From NCBI GenBank assembly GCA_942159475.1, contig OW804097.1:52906986-52970985 (forward strand): 64,000 nt of DNA. Direction: 5' to 3'. The position numbers and the translations under genes were made by a program. This document shows positions 12,926 to 24,740 of the stretch, in pieces. The notes beneath the pieces were generated by a model. That model searched no databases. It had not been told where the DNA came from and saw only the letters and a program-made list of their open reading frames with translations. The first letter of the stretch is position 1. Each line of letters opens with the position of its first letter. This stretch comes from Sthenelais limicola (lineage: Eukaryota; Annelida; Polychaeta; Phyllodocida; Sigalionidae).

Positions 12926-15290
12926 ACTGCTTTCTAGCAATGACACTGAGTGTTATAAAAACAATGCACTCCATTTGAAGTGGTTTCGAAAAATGACTTT
13001 ACCAAGTTTTCACCCAATTAAATCGGTACGAACAGGTGCTACAAGAAGTAATGAATTACGTTTTTAACGCAGCGGAGTCCTTTCAATCTTTACAAATCAA
13101 AATCAAACTGCTTTAATTATATCTAATTATATATATTCGCAGCCACGAAATCTGTTTCCAGTTGATTTGGTACCAAATAACAGATGTTCATGCACATATA
13201 ATTAAATCTCTGGGGCTCTATGAGACATATATAATCGATTGGTTCACTGGGTCTTCTTTGACTTGTGCAAATTTCCACCGTATACAATTTTTGATAATCA
13301 TTTCTCAGAATTTTAAATTCACAATCGATAATAAACAAGAATATAATCTATAAAAGAAATAACTTCGGAGAATATATTTGATAATGTGTCACAGACGGTA
13401 CTTTATCTATCAATATGAAAGTGAAGATGAAATATGATTATAAATTTAGCATGATATCGTGAAAACAAAGAATATGAATTGCGTATTGAATGGTGAACTT
13501 ACGATTACCTATAAAGCAGATTCAATCATCACGCTGTATTTAGGGTATTCAGACAAAAACTTAAATAATACTGTGCCGTATTCTGATCACGTGCGTCGGT
13601 GGATTGTGCCCCAATTGAATCTTCTTTATTGAGGCAATTAATCTAAAAGGCATGAAAAGAGTTTTTAATGCTGTACATAATATTTAACATGAGTGAGCCG
13701 TGAATATATATTATTGATGTAGTGAATAAATAATTGTCGTCGATTCACATATATAAATTCCATTCTTTTTCTGCGCACCATTTTTTCTTCTTCATTTTGA
13801 TAAGTACATGTCACTACAAGTTACAGAAGAGAACTATTATATTGTTGGTAAATGATTTTAATAGTATGTAACTGAATATTAAAGATATGTTCCCTGTATT
13901 CACCAACAGAATGAGAGCCTTTGAATAAAATACACTTTCTATAAACGTTTCTGGTTTTTCCATTTTATTACAGCACTTAATTATATTAGTCATGGAAAAT
14001 CACCAACCCTTTTAAAACCGTGCAAATCACGCAACAGTAGTTTTCCCATATTACAGCAATTACTGCGAATATAATCAATTTAAAGATCGACAATCAGACA
14101 TAAATAAGTCAAAACAATTGAAATAGCATTGCCAACAATTCGATAATAATGTTTTCCTTGTCAATTTTTCTATTGATCTGAGTTTGTTCATTTATCCATG
14201 ACCTCTTTGGGTACACGCTTGGTAACAGATTTCAACGAGCATGCCATAACCGTTCTATGCTGCCTTTTTAGTCTAAAAATGTCCTTTCAAGGTTAACAGG
14301 ATAGAAAAGTTAATGTATTAGCTAAAGATTTGATTCAGACTACATCATTCAACTTTTCGCACAACATTTTCAGTCCAATCAAGCTAAGGCAAACTTCAAA
14401 CTGCCTTTGCTTCTCTTTTTGTCAAAGCAGAGTTAATTCAGAATATATATGATGGGAGAAAACTACGGTTGGATAGTTGGGGACACTGGAAATCCTATCC
14501 GGAGGACGGAAAGATAAAAACGGCTCGAATTTATGTCAACCCCATTTGCCTTGTCTACCACAGACGGGCTTATCTCTTGGTATTTAGCGTGGGGAATAAT
14601 CCAACTGGTTCGGTTCAGATAATGCAACGCAGCAAGTAGTCCGATAGCTTCTCTACCTGTAGCCATTAACGTGGGGCAAATGGGATGCGACGGCTCTAAA
14701 TGCGCTCTGATCGACCACAGTCACAATATATCAATGGCAGAATGGAAGCACTGTCGACAAAGTTAAATCTGATCTGGAAAAATGTGCCCTCACATGCGAT
14801 GTAAAGGGTCGCAAGGGCACGTTCCCTTGAAGAAGGCATGGCAGATGCTTATTTGCCATGGATTGTTGCATTTTGAGTTAAGTTCCAATGATATGGAGGG
14901 GGTAATGCAAAGATTGATCAATGGGAGGAGCCCGACAGTAAATCCGGCCATGGTATCTCTATGCTGATTGGGGACCCTGTTACATAGCGTGACATGATAA
15001 AGAGGGGGTGGTGAGGACCTTAGGCAGGGATTTACTCTCTCTGTAGGGAGTGAGAAGGGACGCCTCAGGGTGTTTTACCAGTATCGTTATTATTGCTATA
15101 AAGCCCTCCCTCTACCAAAAGCATTTCATTCATGTTATCATGCACAAGCTTCTAGTAAGTGGATGCTTTATTTGCACAATCGTTTGGTATCTACTCTAAT
15201 TAGAATACTTGCGAACCTTTTGTTTCTGCTGCACATTTACAAATAGATTGGTATATAGACTATATATGTGCACTATAGTATAGTTGTCCT

Positions 15291-15326
15291 AAAATGAATA
15301 GCTTTTCTGAAAAAGCTATTCATTTT
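15291..15326. repeat. Perfect hairpin, 16-bp stem, 4-base loop
   Basis: AAAATGAATAGCTTTT (15,291-15,306), loop CTGA, then its exact reverse complement (15,311-15,326). It stands alone in non-coding DNA with no adjacent gene. Confidence 0.85.
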
Positions 15327-17776
15327 GGTGATTACAGATAATGATTGACTGAGTTTGAACTATGGATGCTACAGCTTATCTCGTTATCAGAACATCCTGG
15401 AAGACCTGCAATATGCAAAAGGATAGCAATCCTTTTCGTTTGGCATATAACAGTGAGATTCGTTGGTACCACACTATGGAGTAGAGATACAAGGATGAGG
15501 ATGGGAGTGGGGCATGCATCTAATACACGGAAACATGGATTCTTTTAGTGGCACTCTGTAGCTTTCGATCATTTACACTTCTCCTAACACAATTGATTAG
15601 TGAACCACATTGACAATTTTCAACCATAGAGTTATGCGAGGGAAGCATGTAGGCTAGATATTTCGTTTATTTTATATTCGATTTCATGTTTAAAGAACCT
15701 GTGTTTATTTAAGAATATTAATAACTATTGATATTAATATTAATTTATAACCATGTATTCGATTTTATGATTTAATTTGTAGTATCCGGGGTATTCACCT
15801 ATTTCAGTGGTTATTAAAAAGACAATGGACAATGAGGTGACATATTACTTATAAAGTAAATCCATGTCATGTTTCAAATTACCTCGACCTTTTGAAGCGG
15901 ATAACTAATTCAAAGTTTCGTGCAAAGTTGATGATGAATAAAGGGGAAATGGTGAGGTAATAATACGTGCGGTCTCACGTCCGAAATTAATTAACAAACA
16001 CTCACAGCCTTAAGAATTTGTTTTAACTCCATCAGATCACATTTGGGAGTTATTACCGTTAACGATTAACTGCCTAATTGAGGCAGAAAATAATAATGCG
16101 GATTATGTTGGGTTGAGGGGACGGGGTGGTAACAGTATAGCTGAAGTATGAAGAATGGTGTAATGAGGGGGACCATGGCTAGGATTGGATTGAGAAGTCT
16201 GGCTTTTGTTCAACAGTGGGTGGTCTCCTCGTATAAACTGATCATCTGGAAACAGCACCATCTGCTCCCGATATCCTCGCGACATTTGGAATGATGGAAC
16301 GCCCTCGACTCCTCGCCCCATCAGTTAATTTACTATTCATGGCAATATAATCAGTCAACAAACCTTCCCAAAGCGTCAACTCATCGCCTCCTCTCATTAC
16401 TACTTCCGTCTGCGCGCGCGCCTCAACCGGAAGCTGTCTTTTTGCTTCATTTCAAGTCAGGTTTCCTTGTGAAAAAGATCGAACATTGGCCATAAAGGCC
16501 TGCCATTAGAGCATACAAATTGAGTCCCATCTGTTTATATTGACGGTTCAGCGGCAAAGCTAAAGTGAAATTCCATGTTTGCGGTTTGCCTTGGTGTCCC
16601 AAGTGTCCTTGTCGTGTTAGCACGCAGATGCAATGGATTGCGGGTCAATGATGACTTGCAATTCACGCATGCTCTCTGAAGGACAACAGTTTGTATCGGG
16701 CTGGTAAGAATCAATGATCAGTCGAAAGGGAAATTTAGGAGAAATCGTGACAAAAACCACACATAGTGCATGATGTGAACACGTCAGTGGGACTTTACAT
16801 CGCGATCAATACAGTCCAATAAGACAATAATGTGCTGGTGTTACAAACGAAATCGCTTTGATTTACTTCGGAGTGCTATATGATTGAGCCATGAATATTA
16901 TTAATGAAGGAAAATGAGAAACCCTCCTGGATTAATTGGGATAGAGATAAGTTGGAGGGTAAGGCTTATGAATAAGATAATATATGAGATAATAACATCT
17001 AAGTAGGTCTAGATGGAGGACAGAGACAGATACATGAATATTGTAGCATAATGTTCAGTGTTTCTGATAGATACACTAGATACAACATCGTCCTTTCACT
17101 AGCCGCCCACAAGGGATCCGATATGTAAGGGATATAATGCTATCATTGGTCATGGCAAGAAATACATGTTATACCGATAAGAGCAGTCCTGAGCAGTGTT
17201 GTAGATGATTTGTATTAACATTGATTCAATAGATTGACACCAAAGTATTCCCATTGTGTGAAATGACCTCGATACTTAATCATGAGGAGAATTTTATGGA
17301 AATATAGAATAGTATGTTATTCAAATGTATGGACTGGCAACCCTGTTCGTTGAATTTGAATTAAAAGCTATGTTCCATTTTACCAGGCTTATTTCCATGG
17401 GTGCAATTAGGGAAAAGTATAACAGCTTGATATATTGTTTTCTTGGGAACATAATTATGGCATCTCGGCAGAGATGAATTCTTAATCGTTATGAATGTAC
17501 ATTCCCCGAGAAGAGACGTTCCCACCAGGGTCCCGAGGGCGCTTCATGGTTTATGACTTATCCTTTAACGAGTCCCTTGAAGGGAACTCATTTGCACTTC
17601 AAAGTTCATGTAGTATTTCGGCCAGTATGTATCAACCGATATATCTGGTATGAGCTTATCTTATATTCAAAAGAGTGCCTTTCTATCTACATGTAAATAG
17701 AAAGGCATGTATTCTTTGCTCAAGACCTTAAAGGAAACTTGTTCTCTAAATTAGTTACTCGATTAGAGGGACCAGT

Positions 17777-18025
17777 ATGTGGCTTCTACAACATTGCAGT
17801 TCTCCCTGGCATAGCAGTCCTTATAGAGTGTCCATGACTTCGATAAATATGACAATATATGGTGTGCCGTTGACTGTTGCATGATGGGATTGTTTTTAAC
17901 ATTCTAACTATATCAAATGTACATATAGACATAATATTATTATTGATATATTTAATTCCGATTTTAAGACCCATAGAGAAACGGTGAACATGCATGTGGC
18001 TTCTGCGGCATTGCAGTTCTCCCTG
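17777..18025 (+). repeat. Direct repeat pair about 217 bp apart
   Basis: ATGTGGCTTCT followed by CATTGCAGTTCTCCCTG occurs at about 17,777-17,808 and again at 17,994-18,025, with a few mismatches between. The pair suggests a local duplication or two ends of a small repeat. No coding content is evident. Confidence 0.6.
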
Positions 18026-19389
18026 CCTTGTCTCTGTTCTTAATATATATGTCTCCAATCTTAAACAAATGTCCTGTAAGTGTAGTGCCTGCTCGTGCCT
18101 GTAAAACACTATAAGTAATATTCCTGGATGGCGAAACTTCGTTACAAAGTACGTACATAACTTTCAGACTTGTATCTGGATTTTGTCAAGTTGGTTTCAT
18201 CAAAACGTGCATGCTTGAATCATAATATTACATACATTACATAAAACAAGTCAAAACGAACCATTCAAGGTGTGATATTTCTAATTACCCCACCAGACTG
18301 TTTCCAAAACCAAAATTTATACCCTAATGTGGACTGTGGACTTTATTCTTTTTTTACGTGCATATGCCCCGGCTTACAGTAACAACTTATAATCAATGTC
18401 CTTGGAGATGCGATATATAAAGACAAAAGGAATTTTGTACCACTCATGCAGCATCTAAATTGATCTAGTATCATAGTGTCTCCTTTTTTCAAGGCGATTC
18501 TTTGAAAAAAGATTGTGTGAGTTGCTTTATCATATTCATCATTATATCCCTATCTGTTATTCTCTGTGATCCTGGATTTAATATGATGTGTATTAATTCC
18601 AGGTAGTATGGGAACATATGATATTTGGAAGTACTCCACTCACACCTGTTGAAATTGATAGGTCCAATTTTTGTCATTTACCTGTGTCAGTTCCGTGCTA
18701 CATCATGAGTATACGTGTGTTTCTCTTGCATTCTATATACATGTATTGTTTGTTTGTAGATTTGGCTTATATTTCAAGTTGGATTATTTTTTAAGGATAT
18801 ATAGGATTGTTTTGACGATACATCAGTAGCACACTCAATTAGTTAAAATGTTATGGGTTGTATGCATCATCTCGCATGTAAACCTATAATACTGTTGCTA
18901 ATCTCAAAAATTGCAATGGTTGTGGATAATCTATATAGAAAAACATCTAGATATGGCTTTGAAAATATGAATTATTATTAATAACTTATATTGAAAATAT
19001 GTTTATACTTTATATTAAATATAGGGGGTTGACGTGGTGCAGTTGTCTAAAACAATGGCTTTAGAGACTAGAGCCACGGATGGCAGGTACGAATCTAAGG
19101 TAAACCACTGATAGACATTTGTTACATTAATAGTAATCATACATAATATTAAGGAATTATAGAATTTCCTTTTAAAATGCCATTGTAAAAAATGTAATTG
19201 TAATAGAAAATGATAATTGATAAGTTTGACCACTATCTTCAATTCAATTCAATTAAAAAATTCTTTATTGCAGATGTTATTACAATTCGGTCATTCTTTT
19301 CTAGAATTAGTTCTTCCAAAGAGTGCCACGTTTGGGTTTAGAACTTAAGAGTTGAGTTGCAAGTAAAATAAAACTATCAGGCTAAATGA

Positions 19390-20140
19390 CACTTGCGTGA
19401 GATGCTTCCTGGACCGTTGGCACCCTTCCGCTTTTTCCCTGGAAAAAGTCGAAATCACTTCTATTTTCAATCAAACCTGGTGCACTGCCCTCATAGCGTC
19501 CCACGAGTAGTATTGTCCCACCACCAGTTCTCAAGTTGTTCTCCACATTTTTCCTGGTGAAAATCTTTCTAAATATGTACACTTCAGTTTACTGCGAATT
19601 TGTAATCCGTTCTCAACACTTACACATTCTGTAATAATCCATGGCAGGGTTTACAGCCGGGAAGTACTATGGCGCCATGTTTACAAGCCTTGTTCAGGCT
19701 AAATCAAGTTCTCTGCATTGATGCTAGGACAAACTCAGCACAGGCAGAGCGCCACCGCTAGTGCTGGGTGCAGCTGCACCGAGGAGCAGCTGCACACAGC
19801 TATTAGACACCTAACAAACTAATATTTAGCTATGACGGAGGAAGAGGTGGGCGGGGGGAGGGCATTGTCATTGAAAATGAGAACAAGAATCCATACGTAC
19901 ATATTATAAGTAAATAGCCAAAGACTTCCCTTGCATGAACCTCTACTCTAGTGGACCCACACTTTCTGGACTGTGGGCACCCTCCGGCTTCTTCCCTGGA
20001 AGAAGTCAAAATCACTCTATAGACCATCAAATCCGGTGCACAAACAGACAAGTGTCCAATGTTACCTCTATACAGGCCAGTCAATTGTCAAGTCGTTTTC
20101 AATATTTTTCCCGCGGACTTCCGGTTCGCACATGAATAGA
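19390..20140. repeat. Tandem copies of a ~560-bp dispersed repeat (family X)
   Basis: The segment at about 19,402 (CCTGGACCGTTGGCACCC, then CCCTGGAAAAAGTC) recurs at about 19,965 as a diverged copy (TCTGGACTGTGGGCACCC, then CCCTGGAAGAAGTC), so the monomer is about 560 bp. Between them lie a GGCGCCAT block, a GCTGGGTGCAGCTGC block and TGTCATTGAAAATGAG. Parts of the same monomer occur at 22,230-22,330, 24,594-24,740, 60,610-60,780 (reverse) and 63,377-64,000, where the tandem spacing is again about 568 bp. Open frames on either strand here are not credible genes. Confidence 0.7.
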
Positions 20141-20345
20141 CAAGGTGTACAGAACGTAGCTCCGGCGTTTTTCCTTTTCTTTCAGGTATCGAAGCAGAAT
20201 CGGTGTTAAAAAACAAAGTATCTACTGAAAACAACAAGCAAAGATATCGCACAACCTCTGGAATTGTATGTAAGAAAAAGCAAGGGTGGTGAATTTGACT
20301 TTATATTGCAACGCAGCCACGTTCGGAATTGCCGCCATATTGCCA
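20107..20345. promoter_or_regulatory. CpG/ETS/YY1 promoter-like patch
   Basis: A GGACTTCCGGTTCG ETS-type site (about 20,115) and GCCGCCATATTG, a close match to the YY1 core (20,331-20,342), flank a moderately CpG-rich stretch. It precedes the decayed coding segment at 20,692 by about 350 bp and could be that gene's former promoter. Motif evidence only. Confidence 0.25.
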
Positions 20346-20691
20346 TATGGCTAGGACGGGATTAAGGTGGATTATCGCCCGATCAATTGAAGAGGCTGCA
20401 ACCATAGAATAATCTCAATACGACATAAGCCTACTAATCAGAGGTATAGTAAAACATCAAGGAAATGAAAATCGTTAACTTTAATGGTGGAATCTCAACG
20501 TTGTAACTTGAAAACATATCGTTGTGTCAAGGTGGTGAACTCATATGTCATCTCACTGATAGCAGACCTAGAAGATACCGAGTGGCGCATGTGCCAGAAA
20601 CCGGAAAAGATTGCCAAAACATAAACAAAGTGTCACACCCACTTCGAACTGATTCAAGGCTGTATATATATATCAAGGGTTCACAAAACAA

Positions 20692-21288
20692 TGGAAGCTG
20701 AGCTCAGCCCAACAGCTTTGGTTAGGTCTATGGCAGACAATGATATGATGACAAGATTATGAGCGGAAAAGGGAGCAGTTTGCCCAGCTGTTCCACCTTT
20801 TGGGAAAATGTGAGAAGTTTGTACAAGGTGATATAAAAAAGGGAAATGTCCAAACTATTGCTGAGCCGGTTTCAGAGGAAAAGAATGACAATGTAGGCGA
20901 GGTAGGCCTACAACAACAAGAAGTTGTATCCACTGGGGACTTGCCTGTATTACAACCCCTGTACTCTGTTCAGGGACAGTCAACAAAGGATTCTACTACT
21001 GGGGACTATCTGGAGGAAAAGTTGCTGGTATTACCACCTCTAGTCTAGTTATGACTAGACTCTGGTCCGAGTCGGAGGTGGGTATTCAACCTGGAGAAAA
21101 AGGAGTGTGATTTCAAAACTGCGTCAGAAATTGTATCCACTTGGGCCTATCTGGAAAAGGAAAGACTTGCAGACGTAAAAGATGAAAAGACAGTCAAAGA
21201 GAAATTCCAAAAGCTAAAAAAGGAGTACAGTGAATCCTTGTTCTGTGATGACACATGGGAAGCCAGATCCTGCATAGGGATTGGTTGA
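20692..21288 (+). pseudogene. Frameshifted coding-like segment, unknown family
   Basis: Three successive frames read like protein. The first starts MEAELSPTALVRSMADN and hits a stop after about 22 codons. The second holds ERKREQFAQLFHLLGKCEKF and a long Glu/Gln/Val-rich stretch to the TAG at 21,046. The third, from about 21,106 to a stop at 21,288, holds TASEIVSTWAYLEKERLADV followed by KEKFQKLKKEY, a helical, charged region. At least two frameshifts separate them. The style (short acidic or helical domains, one continuous block) fits a retrocopy or a transposon accessory ORF. I do not recognise the family. The taggccta palindrome at 20,903 lies inside it. Confidence 0.45.
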
Positions 21289-21532
21289 TAAGGATCATTT
21301 GATCTAGTAATTAATATCTACAGTGTCCTTAAAAAGAAAGTATAGATAATGTTCTCATTCTAGTTTTAAATGAGGAGTCTGATCTTATTGTAATAAATTA
21401 ACGCTGGAGTAAATTATGACAAATCTCTACTGGTCAAGATTAGTTATGACAAGCTACTTAAGTGATGAGATATGGAGAGATACATATATAATACATGGTT
21501 TACCAATATCCTGTGCCTTAGAGCATAGGTAT

Positions 21533-21983
21533 AAAGGTGCGATTCCACTGGATCGCTCTTTTGTCCCGCTCTTCATCCGCTCTTTTATTTTCTCAGAGCA
21601 CATAACAAGCGAAGTGAGAGCGAAACCAGAGCGGTCTAATAGATTTGGTAACTACGCTCTCTATGCGCTCTTAAAAACTGATATCTGCGCTTCTTTGGGA
21701 GAGCGCAGGACGTTGCGCTCATATCTGCTGTGTTTGATATGAGCGCAGCAACACAACGCTCTTTCTACCTGTTAAACAAGCGGACCAAGAGCGCAGTGAG
21801 AGCGCACAAAGTGATTTACCATTGATTTCATAAGGAAAGAAGCGGTACAGTAGAATCGCTCTGCGCTTGTATTGCGCTCAAAATATTAGCGGATGTAGAG
21901 CGGATGACAAGCACCCCATAAACAAGCGCAGCAAGAGCGAGCAATGAGCGCAGATACAAGCGAGCCAGTGGGATCCCACCTTA
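21533..21983. mobile_element. 451-bp MITE-like element rich in GAGCG/CGCTC
   Basis: The ends form inverted repeats: AAGGTGCGATTCCACTGG on the left, and on the right the complement of AAGGTGGGATCCCACTGG. Between them CGCTC/GCGCTC words dominate the left half and GAGCG words the right half, so much of the element can fold back. It has no coding capacity. A short TA-rich flank could be the target site, but I cannot fix the duplication. The 108-codon frame starting at 21,416 is an artefact running through it. Confidence 0.65.
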
Positions 21984-22229
21984 AGTGTTCTATACTTCCG
22001 GATAAGAAAAATGTAAGCGCTTTATATTCATACGTTTATATTCATTATGTGAGTATATGGTGAAACGGTTATAACACAAATGATAAAACCGAAATAAAAG
22101 TTGTTTTAGCATTGTAGAGGCCAAGACGGCAGGTTAAGGAAACAAAGCGGATTTGCAAAAATTAAAAAAATATTTTTCCCAGTGAGAATTTGTCTGAATA
22201 CCTAAAACAGTCATTTTAACGTCATAGCT

Positions 22230-22402
22230 ACACTTTAGTTTACTTCGATTTTGTAATCCATTCTCCTAACTTGCAGTCCCTAATAATCTATTGGGTGTTT
22301 TAATGCAGGCATTGGCTTCGGCGCCATCATTCACGGCATGTTGAGGTCAAACCTATAGTTCACGCACATGTCAACAGGAACGCCACTCGTCATAAATGGG
22401 GC
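22230..22402. repeat. Family X monomer, left part
   Basis: ACTTTAGTTTACTTCGATTT and CTTCGGCGCCAT match family X at about 19,586-19,680. The monomer is interrupted at 22,403 by the inverted-repeat element and resumes at 24,594. Confidence 0.55.
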
Positions 22403-24593
22403 TTCCACATACAAGGCAAACGACCGACAAAAGACGACCGACAAAAGGGGCACAGGGGGACCGACAGAGGTGACCAACAATGGCAGGGTACCGATTGTTG
22501 GTCCCCGGTATTTACATGCACAACAAAAAGTGGCTATTTTGGTCACCGACAATTGGTCAGCACAAGAGATTGAATTGTTCTGCCAAGCTGGCTTACTTTT
22601 ATAAGGATTTTATATTATAAGATTTTAGTCTGGGGGACTTTTCTCATCATATGGATGAAAATATTTTAATATTTAGTGTTTTTATGGCCACATAAGAGAA
22701 TTTCTATAGTAAGTCTATGGGTGCGAGATTTTGGATTTTTCCTGAATTTCGACGAAAGTTTTAGGCCTACCTAAGTAAGTTATGATCTCAGGTACCTCTG
22801 GTTGACACATGTGAACATTTTGCAGTACATTAATACATTTATTTTAAGTTTATTTTTATCATTTCACTTGATTTTTTATTAATTTAGGGCCATTTTGGCC
22901 ATTTTGGCCATATTTTACTGCCTATTTCGATAAGTGGGTATTTTCCTGGTGCTGAATATGCTTATGACCATTTTGGTGAATAGTTTGGAGTTAATTTATC
23001 ACTATAAAAACATTCAGACAATCTTTAGGCTTATTTCTACCAAGAAATATTTTAACAATATCCATTGTTATGAAATCGTTCCTTTATTTGAACCCAAGCA
23101 GTTTTCTTCGTTTAAAGCTCCAGCCCTTCCCAGTGTGTTACTGGGGTATATATAGCATTATTATTAAAGTAGACACATGTATTAAATCGAACTTTGTTGT
23201 CTGAGAAATAGCATAATTATACCAATATTATAGCATTTAATGTCTAAAACTCGATAAATGAATAAAAATGACAGGTATGTGTATTTCCACAGTGAGAATT
23301 AACCCGAAGTTAAATAAAGAACAGGCACATCCCCTATATTACTTTAACATTATACACAAAGAACATGTATGGGAATATAGTAGCCTAAACCGGGCCTATA
23401 TTTGTCACATTTGATTAAAGAAATATTGAGTTAAATAAGTAAGCCTATGCTACAACGTGGTGTTATTTTTTTTTAATATTTTTATTGGCCATTATAAATG
23501 CAAAGGTTTCCTGAATTTTGAGAAGTTTGGAAAAATGACTTATGAAATCACACATTGCCCCCATTTCGTGAGAATTGACCATATATATATGATATAATCT
23601 CAGCTTAAAATGATAATTTTTTGTTTGTTATTCCAATACCAACTTGTACACATCTTTTCTCTCTGGCTCAGGTCCCAGAGGAAGACCACCGCATGGTGAG
23701 CTTGTGAGCTTGTTTTGAGTTATTAAAATATTAAAACGATGTACTTGCTCTATAACCTGGTAAAGTTTGAATTTAAAAAACCCCAGCCAACTAGTGGCTA
23801 TAGGTATATCACTGCATTCGGGCTACACAGGCTTGATTGGTTGCGGCATGGCGATAGAAATATATATTACAAGAAAATACTTGAAAAAATCGCTGTTAAT
23901 CCTAGAGTTTCTACAGCCTTCATAATGTTTAAATGAACCTTTAATTTTTCCACCATTTTGACTCTCGACCAAAGGGATGTATTCCATGTACTGTAGTAAC
24001 ATGTTTCACCGTCTCTACCCATTGCCACAACGTGGTGTGACATACTGTATGATTGGGAGACTTTTGAAGTCGAAATATTCACTAACAAGTACCAATAAAT
24101 AATTATGAATCACTAGAAATGATAAAAGATAAATGTACAAATCAACGCCAAACTATTCACCAAAATCAGGGACCCGCAAACCACGCACAAATCGAAATGT
24201 TCACTAAAAATTGCAATAATTCTATATAAATCAGTTTAAACGATAAAAATAAATGTACAAATATATTCTAAACTTCCCAGAAGTGAACAGGAATGAACAG
24301 GAGGCTCATCAAGATCATAAGCACCTTTGGTTCGGCCAAAAAAACAGGGAAAAAAAATTAATTTAGGGTCCCGACAAAAGTTTAGGGTCCCGACAATCGG
24401 TCACCCCTCCCGACAAGTTCTAAAATTTTAGAACTTGTCGGGAGGGGTCTACGACAGGTCACTGACAAGCCACCGACAATCATGAGGGGGTCACCGATTG
24501 TCGGTGACCCGGTATCCACATACACGATTGTCGGTGACCGCTGGTGACCGATTGTCGGTCGTCTTTTGTCGGTCGTTTGCCTTGTATGTGGAA
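22403..24593. mobile_element. 2.19-kb non-autonomous DNA transposon with 42-bp perfect TIRs
   Basis: The first 42 bases (TTCCACATACAAGGCAAACG, then two GACCGACAA-type units) are the exact reverse complement of the last 42 (24,552-24,593). Both subterminal regions are packed with variants of ACCGACAA / TTGTCGGT: about six on the left within 160 bp and more than ten on the right within 230 bp. These are typical of transposase binding arrays. No transposase frame is visible, and the interior is A+T-rich. It sits inside a family X monomer. No clear target-site duplication is visible (left flank ATGGGGC, right flank CACAGGC), so I do not assign a superfamily. Confidence 0.75.
24404..24447. repeat. 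Perfect 44-bp palindrome in the right subterminal region
   Basis: CCCCTCCCGACAAGTTCTAA continues through AA|TT into its exact complement, with no spacer. It carries the CCGACAA motif of the surrounding element on both strands, so it may be a paired binding site. Confidence 0.9.
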
Positions 24594-24740
24594 CACAGGC
24601 TATACCCACTACAAGCGCTGGGTACAGCTGCTCCTCGGTGCAGCTTTTATATGAGCAGGGCGGAGGGGGGGGGGGAGCATTAATGTCATTGAAAATGGAG
24701 AAAAGAATCCATAAGTTAATGAAGTATGAGATGTCATCGC
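24594..24740. repeat. Family X monomer, right part
   Basis: CACAGGC, GCGCTGGGTACAGCTGC and TGTCATTGAAAATGGAG align with 19,738-19,900 of family X. A G-run lies in the middle. This is the resumption of the copy split by the TIR element. Confidence 0.6.

Larger units (their letters stand above)
10110..17776. other. Non-coding stretch, no gene supported
   Basis: This is mostly A+T-rich DNA with no recognisable coding sequence. The part at 14,460-14,970 is less A+T-rich and holds 60-70-codon frames on both strands, but no domain is visible. Short inverted repeats and one promoter-like cluster are listed separately. Confidence 0.45.

Noticed and set aside
14463..14967. Pair of 60-70-codon frames on both strands in a less A+T-rich patch
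   Set aside because: No splice partners or recognisable domain; not enough to call exons.
23672..23695. 24-nt microexon (VPEEDHRM) with strong acceptor and donor
   Set aside because: Splice signals look good, but it lies inside a non-autonomous TIR element with no coding neighbours, so it is probably chance.
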